A stretch of DNA of 64,000 bases from NCBI RefSeq assembly GCF_003364315.1, contig NZ_NXLS01000002.1, positions 62,001 through 126,000 on the forward strand. Reading direction: 5' to 3'. Shown here piece after piece: positions 37,867-47,415 of the stretch (its first letter is position 1; every line of letters starts with the position of its first letter). Under the pieces are notes generated by a model. That model had not been told where the DNA came from. It ran no database searches and saw only the letters and a program-made list of their open reading frames with translations. Source of the stretch: Helicobacter ganmani (GTDB lineage: Bacteria > Campylobacterota > Campylobacteria > Campylobacterales > Helicobacteraceae). The translations under genes were made by a program, and so were the position numbers.

Positions 37867-38576
37867 TATTGAATATTCCTTAGCACTTGATTTAGCTCAT
37901 CTTCTTCCATTTTAGATTGGATAAGATTCTTTGCTTCTGCTAGCTCCAAAGATTCCACTCCCAATGGCTCTTTCACTACACAAATAACTTTACTAAAAGG
38001 CTTTGGCACTTGGAATCTATCCCAGCTATTAAACCTCCAAGCGTTTTGGTAAAGAATCCTTGAAATCACAATGGGAGCTTTAGATTTTTGTGATAAAAGC
38101 ACGATTCCATCTGCGACACTATGGTAAGGACCACGCGGACCATCAGGCGTGATAGCAATATATTCTTGATTTTCAATTTTCTTTACCGCCCCCAAAAGCG
38201 CACGTATTCCTCCTTTGGAACTTGAACCGCGTAGAGAACCGATGTTAAAATATTGCATCGTTTGAGCAATCAAATCCCCATCAAAATGCTGGCTAATCAA
38301 CACAGAAACTTTTTGCTGACGATTCAAAAACTTATTACTCACCAAAGGTTGCAACAAAAGCTCGCCGTGCCAAAATGCAATGATAAATGTTTCATTATGT
38401 GCAATTTTCTCCAAAGTTTTTGGAGAAATCTGAAATTCAAAACGAACTAAATAGGATAGAATCTTGATAATGAAAGCTAAGATGGGCGGTAGCAATTTAA
38501 TAGAAATCTTACGATTCTTGCTCTTTAAGTTCTGTTTAAAATTCTTAAGATGTTTTTGATAACTTAAAATACCCAT
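37866..38576 (-). CDS. DUF374 lysophospholipid acyltransferase-family protein
   Basis: A membrane-associated acyltransferase of the LPLAT superfamily, DUF374 branch. The active-site His is in FWHGELLLQP near residue 69 (HG in place of the common HX4D, normal for DUF374), and ITPDGPRGP near 137-145 gives the second signature. A hydrophobic helix near 27-45 anchors it. Members are thought to acylate lipid A or Kdo, but direct evidence is thin. I recall this gene beside miaB in H. pylori as well. Confidence 0.85.
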   Translation of the reverse strand: MGILSYQKHLKNFKQNLKSKNRKISIKLLPPILAFIIKILSYLVRFEFQISPKTLEKIAHNETFIIAFWHGELLLQPLVSNKFLNRQQKVSVLISQHFDGDLIAQTMQYFNIGSLRGSSSKGGIRALLGAVKKIENQEYIAITPDGPRGPYHSVADGIVLLSQKSKAPIVISRILYQNAWRFNSWDRFQVPKPFSKVICVVKEPLGVESLELAEAKNLIQSKMEEDELNQVLRNIQ

Positions 38577-38603
38577 TGAAATTCTTGCGATAATCTTTAA
38601 ATT

Positions 38604-39932
38604 TTAGATTAACTCTCCCAAAAGTTGCGCACCTTTAATTTGACTGATTTTTACCTTGCAAATCTCTCCTACCAAATTGCGTCCCGCCTTAACACGCACA
38701 AGTTTGTTGGTATCGCTTCGCCCCTCAAGCAATAAATTTTCCTCATCAAAACTTTCAAACAAAATAGAATGAATTTTTCCTATTTGCTTAAAATTATCTT
38801 CTGTTAAGATTTCTTTATGACGCTCTTTTAGAAGCATTAAACGCTCTTTTGCAACTTCCTCATCAACCAATTTCACACTCTTGTCCTCTTCTAACCATTT
38901 TTGAGCTTGCGTATGGGGACGAGATGAATAAATAAAACTATAAAGAGTATCAAAACGCACTTTCTCTAGCATATCCAAGGTGTCCAAAAAGTCTTCTTCA
39001 CTTTCTGTCGGGAATCCTACAATAATATCTGTCCCGACACTTAGGCAAGGAATGAGTGAGCGCATTTTTTCAATACGATTCAAAAACCATTCCTTAGTAT
39101 ATCCACGCCTCATTTTTTGCAGAATCGCATTAGAACCACTCTGTAAGGGCATATGAATGGACTTGCAGATTTTGGGATTCCGCGCAAATTCAGAAATAAA
39201 ATCATCGTCCATATGTAAAGGGTGCGGCGAAGTGAAACGAATGCGTTCCAACCCATTAATTTGAGAAATCTCATTTAAAAGTTGCGTGAAATTAATCGCA
39301 CGATGTTCATTTGAAAAACGTTTCCCATAGTTATTGACATTTTGCCCAAGAAGCAGAATCTCTTTTACGCCATCGCCTACCATACGTTTTGCTTCATCTA
39401 AAATCAGCGCAGCAGGGATTGAAATCTCATTTCCTCTTGTGTGCGGGACAATGCAATAAGTGCATTTTTTATCACAACCAATAGAAATATTAATCATACC
39501 CTTTAAGGTGGAATTGGGATTTTGACTAAAAACATAAGCACTATCGTCGTAATCAATATCTACCCAAGCAACGCGTTTTTGGTGAATAATCTGCGAGATT
39601 TTAGAAACATTGCGCGCACCAAGCACAAAATCAACCGACTTGGAGCGTTTAAGAATCACATCTCCCAAATGGCTTGCTGTGCAACCACAAACGCCAATTT
39701 TTGCGTCTTGTTTTTTGAGTTTAGCATATTGTCCAATCTCTGAAAACAACTTTTTTTCTGGTTTTTCACGCACAGAACAAGTATTAATTAAAATTAAATC
39801 TGCTTCTTTTGGATTCTGCGTTAAAAAATAATGCTCCTTTTCTTGTAATTCCGCGATAATATGCGCACTATCGCGTTCATTCATTGCACAACCAAGAGTT
39901 TGGATATAAAGTTTTTTACCCAAAGGAATCAC
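38604..39932 (-). CDS. miaB: tRNA-2-methylthio-N6-isopentenyladenosine synthase MiaB
   Basis: A radical SAM methylthiotransferase modifying i6A37 in tRNA. The N-terminal UPF0004 domain has Cys in [20 protein letters not shown] and GVCGCTA. The radical SAM cluster is [17 protein letters not shown] near 152-168 (CxxxCxxC). The TRAM domain occupies about 380-442. Length 442 is normal. It starts directly after the stop of the HP0268-like gene. Confidence 0.97.
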   Translation of the reverse strand: MIPLGKKLYIQTLGCAMNERDSAHIIAELQEKEHYFLTQNPKEADLILINTCSVREKPEKKLFSEIGQYAKLKKQDAKIGVCGCTASHLGDVILKRSKSVDFVLGARNVSKISQIIHQKRVAWVDIDYDDSAYVFSQNPNSTLKGMINISIGCDKKCTYCIVPHTRGNEISIPAALILDEAKRMVGDGVKEILLLGQNVNNYGKRFSNEHRAINFTQLLNEISQINGLERIRFTSPHPLHMDDDFISEFARNPKICKSIHMPLQSGSNAILQKMRRGYTKEWFLNRIEKMRSLIPCLSVGTDIIVGFPTESEEDFLDTLDMLEKVRFDTLYSFIYSSRPHTQAQKWLEEDKSVKLVDEEVAKERLMLLKERHKEILTEDNFKQIGKIHSILFESFDEENLLLEGRSDTNKLVRVKAGRNLVGEICKVKISQIKGAQLLGELI

Positions 39933-40175
39933 TTATAGAATATGCATTTCATACATATAATCACCCTCATCTAACCCATAACGTACTTCACGAAAATAGG
40001 CTCGCTTGCCTTTTTTTTCGAAATATTCCAACAAAGATTGCATTTCTTTATGGGAATTTTCTTTATCACAATAGAAAATATCAGATTTTTTTTCCTCTAA
40101 CATTTCCTCTAATTTTTTAATTGTAACTTTTGTTGGCTTTTCATTAATATGTTCGCGTGCTAATTTAATATCCAT
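39933..40175 (-). CDS. HP0268-family small nuclease-like protein
   Basis: An 80-residue protein with the same size and start (MDIKLAREHINEKPTKV) as I recall for H. pylori HP0268. That protein was shown to have DNA-nicking and RNase activity in vitro. It sits immediately upstream of miaB, as HP0268 does beside HP0269. It is highly charged, with no membrane segment. Whether nuclease activity is its real cellular role is not settled. The start has a GGGTG leader. Confidence 0.8.
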   Translation of the reverse strand: MDIKLAREHINEKPTKVTIKKLEEMLEEKKSDIFYCDKENSHKEMQSLLEYFEKKGKRAYFREVRYGLDEGDYMYEMHIL

Positions 40176-40386
40176 ATTTTCACCCTTATTTTTGTAGAAA
40201 AATATTTGATTATATATATTTTTTACTTAAAAACTAATTTCAACAATGATTTATTTTTATGTTGCTTCCAAAACTTAATCAAGAATCTTTATAAATATAA
40301 AGCCCTTATAAAGAAAATTTAAACTAAAATAAGCCAAATTATTTTTTGAATTAACAAAACAAATTTTAAGAATTTAAGGACAAAAT

Positions 40387-41514
40387 TTGGAAAAAATACT
40401 AGATATTATTGAAGGAATCGCCTATGAAAAAGGGCTTCCAATAGAAAGTGTTTCAGAGGCAGTTAAAGAAGCAGTCATTAAAGTTGCTAAAGAAACTTTA
40501 GATTCCAATATTTACTATGAAGCAGAAATTGATAAAAAAAATAAAACACTTCATCTTTACCAAGTAATTAGCGTATGCGAAAACGATAGCTCCGATGTAG
40601 AAGATAAAAATAATTTTATCTCGTTAAGTGAAGCCAAAAAACACGACAATGAAATTAAAGTGGGAGATGAATTGCGCTATGAATTAAGTCTAGAAGATAT
40701 GAGCAGAAGTGCTGTAAATTCCCTCTTTAGAGAACTTGAATACAAAATCCAACGTTTAATTGAAGCGCAACTTTTTGATAAATATAAATCACAAATTGGA
40801 AAAATCGTTAGCGGGAATGTCGTGCGGATTGATGATTTGGGAAATACTTATGTAGAAATTGATGAAATCCGCGCCATTTTACCTAAGAAAAATCGTATCA
40901 AAGGTGAAGAATTTAACGTAGGACAAGTGATTGGCGCTGTGCTAAAGCACGTTGGGATTGACCGCCAAAATGGAATCACTATTGAATTAAGTCGCACAAC
41001 ACCCAAAATGCTAGAAGAGCTTTTGAGATTAGAAGTACCAGAAATCAAGGACGGGGAAGTAGAAATTGTCAATTGTGCAAGGATTCCGGGAGAACGCGCG
41101 AAAGTCGCCTTAAAAACCATTTCTGCAAAAATTGACCCTGTGGGTGCAACAGTTGGTATTAAGGGTGTGCGTATCAATGCTGTCTCAAAAGAACTTAAAA
41201 ACGAAAGCATTGATTGTATAGAGTATTCTGCGCAACCAGAAATTTACATTGCGCGTGCGCTTTCTCCTGCTCTCGTCATTAGCGTAGCACTAGACGAAAA
41301 TAAAGCTATCGTCAATATCACAAGCGAACAAAAACCCAAAGCCATTGGAAAAAGTGGAATCAATATCCGCCTAGCCTCTATGCTCACGGGATTTGAAATT
41401 GAACTAAAAGAGATTGATAACCTCAATCAAAGCACAAAACAAACGACTGAAACTAATTCGCAAGAAGCACCTAAAAATAATCTTGATATTCTTTCTTCAC
41501 TTTTTAAAGAATAA
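40387..41514 (+). CDS. nusA: transcription termination/antitermination protein NusA
   Basis: NusA binds RNA polymerase and modulates pausing, termination and antitermination. The N-terminal domain (1-130), S1 domain (about 135-200, IGKIVSGNVVRIDDLGNTYV), and two KH domains (VGATVGIKGVRINAVSKEL near 255; KAIGKSGINIRLASMLTGFE near 320) are visible. The C-terminal acidic repeats of E. coli NusA are absent, as in other Campylobacterota. The start is TTG 40387, preceded by AAGGACA. The divergent gap before it (40176-40386) is AT-rich with no other gene. Confidence 0.95.
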   Translation: MEKILDIIEGIAYEKGLPIESVSEAVKEAVIKVAKETLDSNIYYEAEIDKKNKTLHLYQVISVCENDSSDVEDKNNFISLSEAKKHDNEIKVGDELRYELSLEDMSRSAVNSLFRELEYKIQRLIEAQLFDKYKSQIGKIVSGNVVRIDDLGNTYVEIDEIRAILPKKNRIKGEEFNVGQVIGAVLKHVGIDRQNGITIELSRTTPKMLEELLRLEVPEIKDGEVEIVNCARIPGERAKVALKTISAKIDPVGATVGIKGVRINAVSKELKNESIDCIEYSAQPEIYIARALSPALVISVALDENKAIVNITSEQKPKAIGKSGINIRLASMLTGFEIELKEIDNLNQSTKQTTETNSQEAPKNNLDILSSLFKE

Positions 41515-41635
41515 TTTTAAGAATAAAGATTTGTCTTTTACCGCTTTTTAAATGTTTTTAGAATAGAATCTCAAGCTTTAATTGGATTGTTTTTAAAAAA
41601 CAAAATATATAGATTTTAGAGAATTTGGAGTTTTT

Positions 41636-43093
41636 ATGATTGGCTGGATGCAAAAACACAAAAAATATTTAATCATTACCATATGGATTAGCACTATTGC
41701 TTTTGTTGGTGCGGGATTTGTAGGCTGGGGAAGTTATAGTTTTTCAAGCACGAGCAATGCAGTTGCGGTAGTTGGGGATAGAAAAATTAGCATTGAAAAA
41801 CTACAACGCGAATATGCAAAACTCTATAATCTCTATAATCAGCTTTTTAATGGAGACTTAGACAATGAGCAGGCTAAAAAAATAGGGATTGAGGAACAAG
41901 CTTTAAACAATCTTATTTCACGGGCTCTAAGGCTTAACTATGCTTATGATTTAGGATTGCGTATCAGCAAAGAAGAAGTGATTGATGCCCTAATCGCAAT
42001 GGATACTTTCCAAAATAATGGTCAATTTGATAATGAAATTTACAAACGTCTTTTAGCAGACAATCAACTGCGTCCAAAAGATTTTGAAGAAGAATTGGGC
42101 GAAAGTTTGTTACTTGAAAAACTAAATGCTATTTTGGAGATTCCATTAACTCCACTTGAAACAGAAATGATGGGTGCTATCTATTTTACAGAAGACCATG
42201 TCAAAATTCATATTCTCAAACAATCTGACATCACTTTCACTCCCGCTCAAGAAGCTATTAAAAAATATTGGGAAGAAAATCAAGATATTTATCAAACGGA
42301 ACGTGGCTACGAAATTGCAAGCATTTTAATCTCTCCTGATAGCATAGGAGCAAATGAAGAAAATCTCAAAAAATATTATGAGGATTTTAAAAACCAATTC
42401 TTAAATGCCAATGGGCAGCTTTTGACTTTCCAAGAAGCAAAAGAACAAGTTTTGGAAAAATACAAAGACGCACAGGCAGAAAAGGAATCCCTAAAAGAAT
42501 ATATTGCTTTACGCAAAGGAGAAAACTCTAAAGCAGAAATAAGCACCCTCTATGAAGGTGATGAAACTTATGGGGTAGAATTTTTAGACTTACTTAGTCA
42601 AGCCAAAGAACAAAGCACCATTAAACCTATCAAAACAAAAAAAGGCTACCTCACCGCAAAGGTGATAAAAATTATTCCAAGCAAGCCAAAAACCTATGAA
42701 GCAGCCAAATTAGACGCCACAGAAGATTTTATTAATTTTGAAAAAGCAAAATTATTAGAAGAAAAAGCAAAATCTCAATTAGCAAACTTTCAAGGTGTGG
42801 ATGTGGGCTATTTAAGTCGTGAAAGTCGTGCGGTTTTAAAGGGCTTAAACGAACAAGAAAGTCAAGATTTTATCTCCCAACTTTTTACGAAAACTAAAGC
42901 AAAAGATTACATTTTCTTGCAAGATAAGATAATTTTATATGAAATCCTTGACCAAAGACTAAAAAATTCTGATATAATGGCAAAAAATTTAGATTTTTTA
43001 ACACAAAATGGTATGCAAGTCAAATCTCGTCTCGTTGATGTCGCCTTTATGGAACATTTATTGAAAATTTATAAAATTGTTAAAAAAATCTAA
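41636..43093 (+). CDS. PpiD/SurA-N-like periplasmic chaperone
   Basis: A membrane-anchored periplasmic folding factor. One N-terminal helix (YLIITIWISTIAFVGAGFVG, residues 10-29) anchors it, followed by the SurA_N-type chaperone domain (GDRKISIEKLQREYAKLYN, IEEQALNNLISRALRLNYA). The middle region (about 190-360) resembles a degraded parvulin domain, so isomerase activity is doubtful. Length 485. It lies 44 nt upstream of ftsA, an order I recall in H. pylori too. Confidence 0.85.
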   Translation: MIGWMQKHKKYLIITIWISTIAFVGAGFVGWGSYSFSSTSNAVAVVGDRKISIEKLQREYAKLYNLYNQLFNGDLDNEQAKKIGIEEQALNNLISRALRLNYAYDLGLRISKEEVIDALIAMDTFQNNGQFDNEIYKRLLADNQLRPKDFEEELGESLLLEKLNAILEIPLTPLETEMMGAIYFTEDHVKIHILKQSDITFTPAQEAIKKYWEENQDIYQTERGYEIASILISPDSIGANEENLKKYYEDFKNQFLNANGQLLTFQEAKEQVLEKYKDAQAEKESLKEYIALRKGENSKAEISTLYEGDETYGVEFLDLLSQAKEQSTIKPIKTKKGYLTAKVIKIIPSKPKTYEAAKLDATEDFINFEKAKLLEEKAKSQLANFQGVDVGYLSRESRAVLKGLNEQESQDFISQLFTKTKAKDYIFLQDKIILYEILDQRLKNSDIMAKNLDFLTQNGMQVKSRLVDVAFMEHLLKIYKIVKKI

Positions 43094-43137
43094 ATGTTTA
43101 AAACATATAGAAACGAATTGTAGCAAAGGACAAGGAT

Positions 43138-44544
43138 TTGGAGCAAATACTTTTAGGTATTGATATAGGTTCAACAAAAATCTGTGCAATCATTGCAAAC
43201 TGCAAAGATGGAGTTCCTCATATCATTGGCACAGGGTTTCATAAATCACAAGGACTTAAAAAAGGCTCAATCACTAATATAGAACAAGCGAGTCGCGCCA
43301 TTAAAGATGCCGTAAATGACGCAAAACGTGTGGCAGGCACAAATATTAATAAAGCTGTTATTTCTATCTCTAGTGCTTACACCAAAAGCACTGATAGTTC
43401 CGGAGTGCTTAATTGTCTAAATAATGAAATTGGAATCAAAGAAATCAATCGCGTGATTCAGAGTGCGCTTTATAATGCCTCTATTCCAAACGAATACGAA
43501 GTGGTGCATATTTTGCCCTATAATTTTAAATTAGACGACCAAGATTTCATTGATGACCCTATGGGAATGAGTGGCGGTCGCCTAGAAGTTTCTGTGCGCA
43601 TTATTACTGCACAAAAATTAAGCTTAGGGAATCTCAAAAAAGCCATTAAAACTGCGGGAATTGAGATTGAAAACATTGTGCTTGCCTCTTATGCTTCGTC
43701 TATTGCTGTTTTAACTGAAGATGAGAAAAATCTAGGAGTCGCTTGTATAGATATGGGTGGGAGCACTTGTGAGTTAATGATTCATGTTGGAAACTCCTTG
43801 CGTTATAATGACTTTTTAGGTGTAGGTTCTAATCATATCACGAATGACTTGGCAATGGCATTGCACACGCCGCAATCTATTGCAGAACAAGTAAAGATTC
43901 AATATGGTGGCTTTCCAAGAACTTCAGAAGATACAGAGAATCTAATTGAGATTCCAAGTATAGGTGGTAGCGACAATGACAAACATCAAGTTTCACTTGC
44001 GGTGGTGCACAATGTCGTCTATGCACGTGTAGAAGAAACACTAATGATTCTAGCCAAATCATTAGAGCATAGCAACCTAAAAGACCAGCTAGGAAGTGGA
44101 ATCGTACTTACAGGTGGTATGGTGCAACTAGATGGAATCCGTGATTTAGCAGCTGCACTCTTTAATGCACCTGTGCGTCTTGCGAATCCCATAGAAATTG
44201 ATGGTTTATTCACAGACTTAAAGGGACCAGAATGCTCCACAGCAATCGGGCTGATTCTTTATGCTTCAGGCAAATATACCAACTATGAAATTGATTCGGA
44301 AAAACGCATTCGCTATCTTAATGAAAAGCTAGGAGAAGAGACAGAGCAATTATCAAAAAACATTCATCTTATCAATCCTTTGCAAGAGAAACAATCTAGT
44401 ATTGCAAATCCAGTCAATAGCGTCCCAAAAAGCGCGGCAGATATTAAACAAGATTTAAGTAATATCACAGAAATTAAGAAAATCCAACCCAAAAATAACA
44501 ATTTCATAAGACAGATGTGGGAAAAACTTACCCAAATGTTTTGA
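43138..44544 (+). CDS. ftsA: cell division protein FtsA
   Basis: An actin-like protein that tethers FtsZ to the membrane. The phosphate-1 loop GIDIGSTKICAIIA is at residues 6-19, the SHS2 domain covers about 80-160, CIDMGGSTCELMIHVG near 203 is phosphate-2, and TGGMVQLDGIRDLAAALF near 324 is the adenosine motif. The C-terminus NNFIRQMWEKLTQMF is the expected amphipathic membrane helix. The start is TTG 43138 with AAGGACAAGGA upstream. Confidence 0.96.
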   Translation: MEQILLGIDIGSTKICAIIANCKDGVPHIIGTGFHKSQGLKKGSITNIEQASRAIKDAVNDAKRVAGTNINKAVISISSAYTKSTDSSGVLNCLNNEIGIKEINRVIQSALYNASIPNEYEVVHILPYNFKLDDQDFIDDPMGMSGGRLEVSVRIITAQKLSLGNLKKAIKTAGIEIENIVLASYASSIAVLTEDEKNLGVACIDMGGSTCELMIHVGNSLRYNDFLGVGSNHITNDLAMALHTPQSIAEQVKIQYGGFPRTSEDTENLIEIPSIGGSDNDKHQVSLAVVHNVVYARVEETLMILAKSLEHSNLKDQLGSGIVLTGGMVQLDGIRDLAAALFNAPVRLANPIEIDGLFTDLKGPECSTAIGLILYASGKYTNYEIDSEKRIRYLNEKLGEETEQLSKNIHLINPLQEKQSSIANPVNSVPKSAADIKQDLSNITEIKKIQPKNNNFIRQMWEKLTQMF

Positions 44545-44567
44545 TTTAATTTAGGAGGAATAAAACA

Positions 44568-45743
44568 ATGATAGAAGTTCAAGAAGTTAGCCCAAAATTC
44601 GGTGCAAACATTAAAGTAATCGGTGTCGGTGGTGGTGGCAGCAATATGATTGGGCATCTAATCAATACAGGGACTTACGAAGGAATTGAATTAGCAGTCG
44701 CAAACACAGACGCGCAAGCTATTAATAGCTCTAATGCACCAATTAGAATCCAACTTGGAGCAAAACTCACAAAAGGTTTAGGGGCGGGAATGAAGCCTCA
44801 AGTGGGCAAAGACGCAGCATTAGAGAGCTATGAAGAACTAAAACAATTCTTAGAAAATACTGATATTGTCTTTATTTCTGCTGGGCTTGGTGGAGGAACA
44901 GGAACAGGTGCAGCACCTGTGATTGCTAAAGCAGCAAAAGAAGTAGGAGCACTCACAGTTTCCATTGTTACTAAACCTTTCCGCTGGGAAGGAAGACAAC
45001 GCGCCAAACTAGCCGAAGAAGGATATCGTGAATTAAAAGCAGAAAGTGATTCTATTGTTGTAATCCCTAATGAAAAACTCCTCTCTATTGTAGATAAAAA
45101 TCTTGGATTAAAAGATAGCTTTAGAATCGTTGATGATGTTCTTGTGCGAGCCGTAAATGGAATGAGTGGGGTAATTTTATCCCATAGTGCGGGTGATATT
45201 AATGTGGATTTTGCCGATGTTAAAACCGTAATGCACCACAAAGGTATGGCACTTATGGGAATTGGTGAATCTAGCGGTGCAGATGCTGCAAAAGAGGCAA
45301 TTAAAATGGCAATTGAATCTCCTTTGTTTGATAATATGTCTATTAATGGTGCAAAAGGTGTTTTGGTGCATTTCTACTTCAATCCTGATTATCCATTGGC
45401 TGAAATTTCTAATGCAATGGAAATCGTAGAGGGCAATACAGACCCAGAAGCAGAGGTCATCTTTGGAACAACAACAGATTCGAGTTTAGAGCGCGATAAA
45501 GTTAGAATCACAATCGTTGCCACAGGATTTGAACGTGATGTAGCACAATCTACTTCCAATCCTCAAGAAGTAAGTCAAAACGAAGAAAGCTCCACATTAA
45601 AACTTGTAAATCCTAAAGATATGAGTCAAAAAATCAACCAACAAGATAGCATTACACTTGCAAGAAAAAAAGTCAGTGGCGGAGAATTTGCTAATGATGA
45701 TTTTTTAGATATTCCTGCATTCTTACGCCGACAAATGGATTAA
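44568..45743 (+). CDS. ftsZ: cell division protein FtsZ
   Basis: The tubulin-like GTPase of the division ring. GVGGGGSNMIGHLI near 18-31 and the tubulin signature GGGTGTGAAPVIAKAA near 107-122 are intact. The C-terminal peptide DFLDIPAFLRRQMD is a good match for the conserved FtsA-binding tail. Length 391 is normal. An AGGAGGAATAAAAC leader precedes ATG, 23 nt after ftsA. Confidence 0.98.
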   Translation: MIEVQEVSPKFGANIKVIGVGGGGSNMIGHLINTGTYEGIELAVANTDAQAINSSNAPIRIQLGAKLTKGLGAGMKPQVGKDAALESYEELKQFLENTDIVFISAGLGGGTGTGAAPVIAKAAKEVGALTVSIVTKPFRWEGRQRAKLAEEGYRELKAESDSIVVIPNEKLLSIVDKNLGLKDSFRIVDDVLVRAVNGMSGVILSHSAGDINVDFADVKTVMHHKGMALMGIGESSGADAAKEAIKMAIESPLFDNMSINGAKGVLVHFYFNPDYPLAEISNAMEIVEGNTDPEAEVIFGTTTDSSLERDKVRITIVATGFERDVAQSTSNPQEVSQNEESSTLKLVNPKDMSQKINQQDSITLARKKVSGGEFANDDFLDIPAFLRRQMD

Positions 45744-45768
45744 TTTTTCTTCAAATGACTGACAGCAA

Positions 45769-45807
45769 TTAACTATTGTTGGTCATTTATTGCCCAACAA
45801 TAGTTAA
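45769..45807 (+). promoter_or_regulatory. perfect 14-bp hairpin overlapping the TSUP ribosome site
   Basis: TTAACTATTGTTGG (45769-45782) pairs with CCAACAATAGTTAA (45794-45807) across an 11-nt loop. The right arm ends inside TTAAGGA, so it touches the AAGGA ribosome site at 45806-45810 that serves ATG 45817. No U-run follows. It may act as a translational gate or a leaky ftsZ transcript end. Confidence 0.6.
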
Positions 45808-45816
45808 GGATTACAA

Positions 45817-46584
45817 ATGCAAGAGATATTATCTGAATTTGATTTTTTGATGTTATTTTTTTTGTTTGTTGCAGCTTTTGTGGCGGGATTTGTGGATTCT
45901 ATTGCGGGAGGTGGCGGAATGATTACAATCCCTGTTCTCCTGATTAGTGGAATCCCACCCATTGAAGCCCTAGCGACCAACAAATTTCAATCCACTTTTG
46001 GCAGCTTTTCCGCAGCTTATCACTTCTACAAGAAAGGTTATTTAAATCTCAAACGCGCACTTCCTTTTGCATTGCTTGTCTTTGCATTTTCAGCACTTGG
46101 CACAATAAGTGTGCAGTTTATCCAGACAGATTCACTCTCCAAGATTTTACCTTTTTTAATCCTTATCTTTGGCATTTATTTCTTATTTTCACCCAAGATT
46201 ACCGAAGAACAAAGAGCAACAACTATTCATCAAGGATTCTTAATTTTAGCCTTTACCTGCATTGGCTTTTATGATGGCTTTTTTGGACCTGGCACAGGCT
46301 CTTTTCTGATGCTTGCGCTTATTCTATTGGGTGGATTTGGGCTAACACAAAGTCTAGCCCAAGCAAAATTTTACAATTTTTCTACCAATGTTGCTTCTTT
46401 GGTTTTTTTTGCGCTCGGTGGAAAGATACTTTTCATCATCGGAATCGTAATGGCATTAGGACAATTTATCGGCGCAAATCTAGGCTCACGTGCTGCAATT
46501 ACCTATGGAATCCGCATTATCAAGCCTTTGATTGTTATTGTTTCTTTTGTAATGGCAGCAAAATTACTCTATGAACAATTTTAG
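45817..46584 (+). CDS. TSUP-family (TauE/SafE, YfcA-like) permease
   Basis: An integral membrane transporter with about seven or eight hydrophobic helices. The family signature appears as FVAGFVDSIAGGGGMITIPVLL near 21-42 (with ALATNKFQSTFGSFSAAYHF near 56), and the mirrored FYDGFFGPGTGSFLMLALI near 151. Relatives export sulfite, sulfoacetate or other small organic anions. The substrate here is unknown. Length 255 is typical. It stands after a hairpin in the ftsZ 3' gap. Confidence 0.9.
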   Translation: MQEILSEFDFLMLFFLFVAAFVAGFVDSIAGGGGMITIPVLLISGIPPIEALATNKFQSTFGSFSAAYHFYKKGYLNLKRALPFALLVFAFSALGTISVQFIQTDSLSKILPFLILIFGIYFLFSPKITEEQRATTIHQGFLILAFTCIGFYDGFFGPGTGSFLMLALILLGGFGLTQSLAQAKFYNFSTNVASLVFFALGGKILFIIGIVMALGQFIGANLGSRAAITYGIRIIKPLIVIVSFVMAAKLLYEQF

Positions 46585-46604
46585 TTTGTATTTAGAAGCA
46601 ACCA

Positions 46605-47147
46605 ATGTCTAATCTAGCCAAAACTTTGGAATCCATACACCACCCTTTTAAGCCAATCAAAGATTCTAACTCCAAAATTTTAATTTTAGGTTCTTTTCCC
46701 TCTGTGGCTTCAAGGGAGCAAGATTTTTATTATTCTCACCCACGCAATCGTTTTTGGGAAGTGCTTGGGAGATTATTTGAATATAAAGACTTAAGAACAA
46801 AAAATCACGAAGAAAAAATCACTTTTTTATTGACACAAAAAATTGCACTCTATGATGTTTGTGCAGAATGCACAATTACAAAATCTAGTGATGGAAGCAT
46901 TAAGAATCCTAAACCCATTCTTTTGGAATCCCTCTTGCAAAACACACAAATACAACACATTTTTCTTAATGGCAAAAAAGCAGCACAAATCTACCAAAAA
47001 GCCTTTAAGGATTCTAAAGTAACCTCTTTGCCTCATACTACTTTGCCCTCCACAAGTCCCGCCAATGCAAAATGGAATCTTGAGAGACTCTGCCAAGAAT
47101 GGCGCGCTATTTTGATAGCTTTACGAAATAAAAACGAAATCTATTAA
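46605..47147 (+). CDS. UDG-superfamily hypoxanthine/uracil-DNA glycosylase
   Basis: A DNA repair glycosylase of the UDG superfamily, best matched to the hypoxanthine-DNA glycosylase group (family 6). Diagnostic stretches are LGSFPSVASREQDFYYSHPRN near 27-47 (motif 1), FWEVLGRLF, and LPHTTLPSTSPANAKW near 141-156 (motif 2). An Asn rather than Asp at the motif-1 catalytic position would be expected for this group. Length 180 is usual. It begins 20 nt after the permease gene. Confidence 0.85.
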   Translation: MSNLAKTLESIHHPFKPIKDSNSKILILGSFPSVASREQDFYYSHPRNRFWEVLGRLFEYKDLRTKNHEEKITFLLTQKIALYDVCAECTITKSSDGSIKNPKPILLESLLQNTQIQHIFLNGKKAAQIYQKAFKDSKVTSLPHTTLPSTSPANAKWNLERLCQEWRAILIALRNKNEIY

Positions 47148-47202
47148 AGTTTTATGCCCCTTTAAAGAAAAAAAGATAAAATTTCATTTCCGCTTTTGGT
47201 AT

Positions 47203-47280
47203 GCCAAGGTAGCTCAGCTGGTCTAGAGCGCTGGTCTCATAAGCCGGAGGTCGGGAGTTCAAGTCTCCCCTTTGGTACCA
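47203..47280 (+). tRNA. tRNA-Met (CAU), probably elongator
   Basis: The acceptor GCCAAGG pairs with CTTTGGT with two G-U pairs, the D arm has AGCTCAGC, and the anticodon loop CTCATAA gives CAT. CCA is encoded. The anticodon stem lacks the three G-C pairs typical of the initiator tRNA. A lysidine-modified tRNA-Ile with the same anticodon cannot be ruled out. A GATAAAAT -10-like box lies at 47175-47182. Confidence 0.9.
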
Positions 47281-47283
47281 AGT

Positions 47284-47360
47284 GCGCTCATAGCTCAGCT
47301 GGATAGAGCAACGGCCTTCTAAGCCGTAGGTCAGAGGTTCGAATCCTCTTGGGCGTACCA
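47284..47360 (+). tRNA. tRNA-Arg (UCU)
   Basis: The acceptor GCGCTCA pairs with TGGGCGT (with G-U pairs). The anticodon loop CTTCTAA gives TCT, and CCA is encoded. It is separated from tRNA-Met by 3 nt and is probably cotranscribed with it. Confidence 0.93.
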
Positions 47361-47415
47361 CTTACCCAAAATTTAACTATAAATTTCAACTAAACTTCAC
47401 CTTAAAAGGAAAAAT

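Noticed and set aside
41570-41610. TTGTTTTT/AAAAACAA dyad upstream of the PpiD-like gene as an operator
   Set aside because: Pure A/T content and no spacer. This is expected by chance in such sequence.
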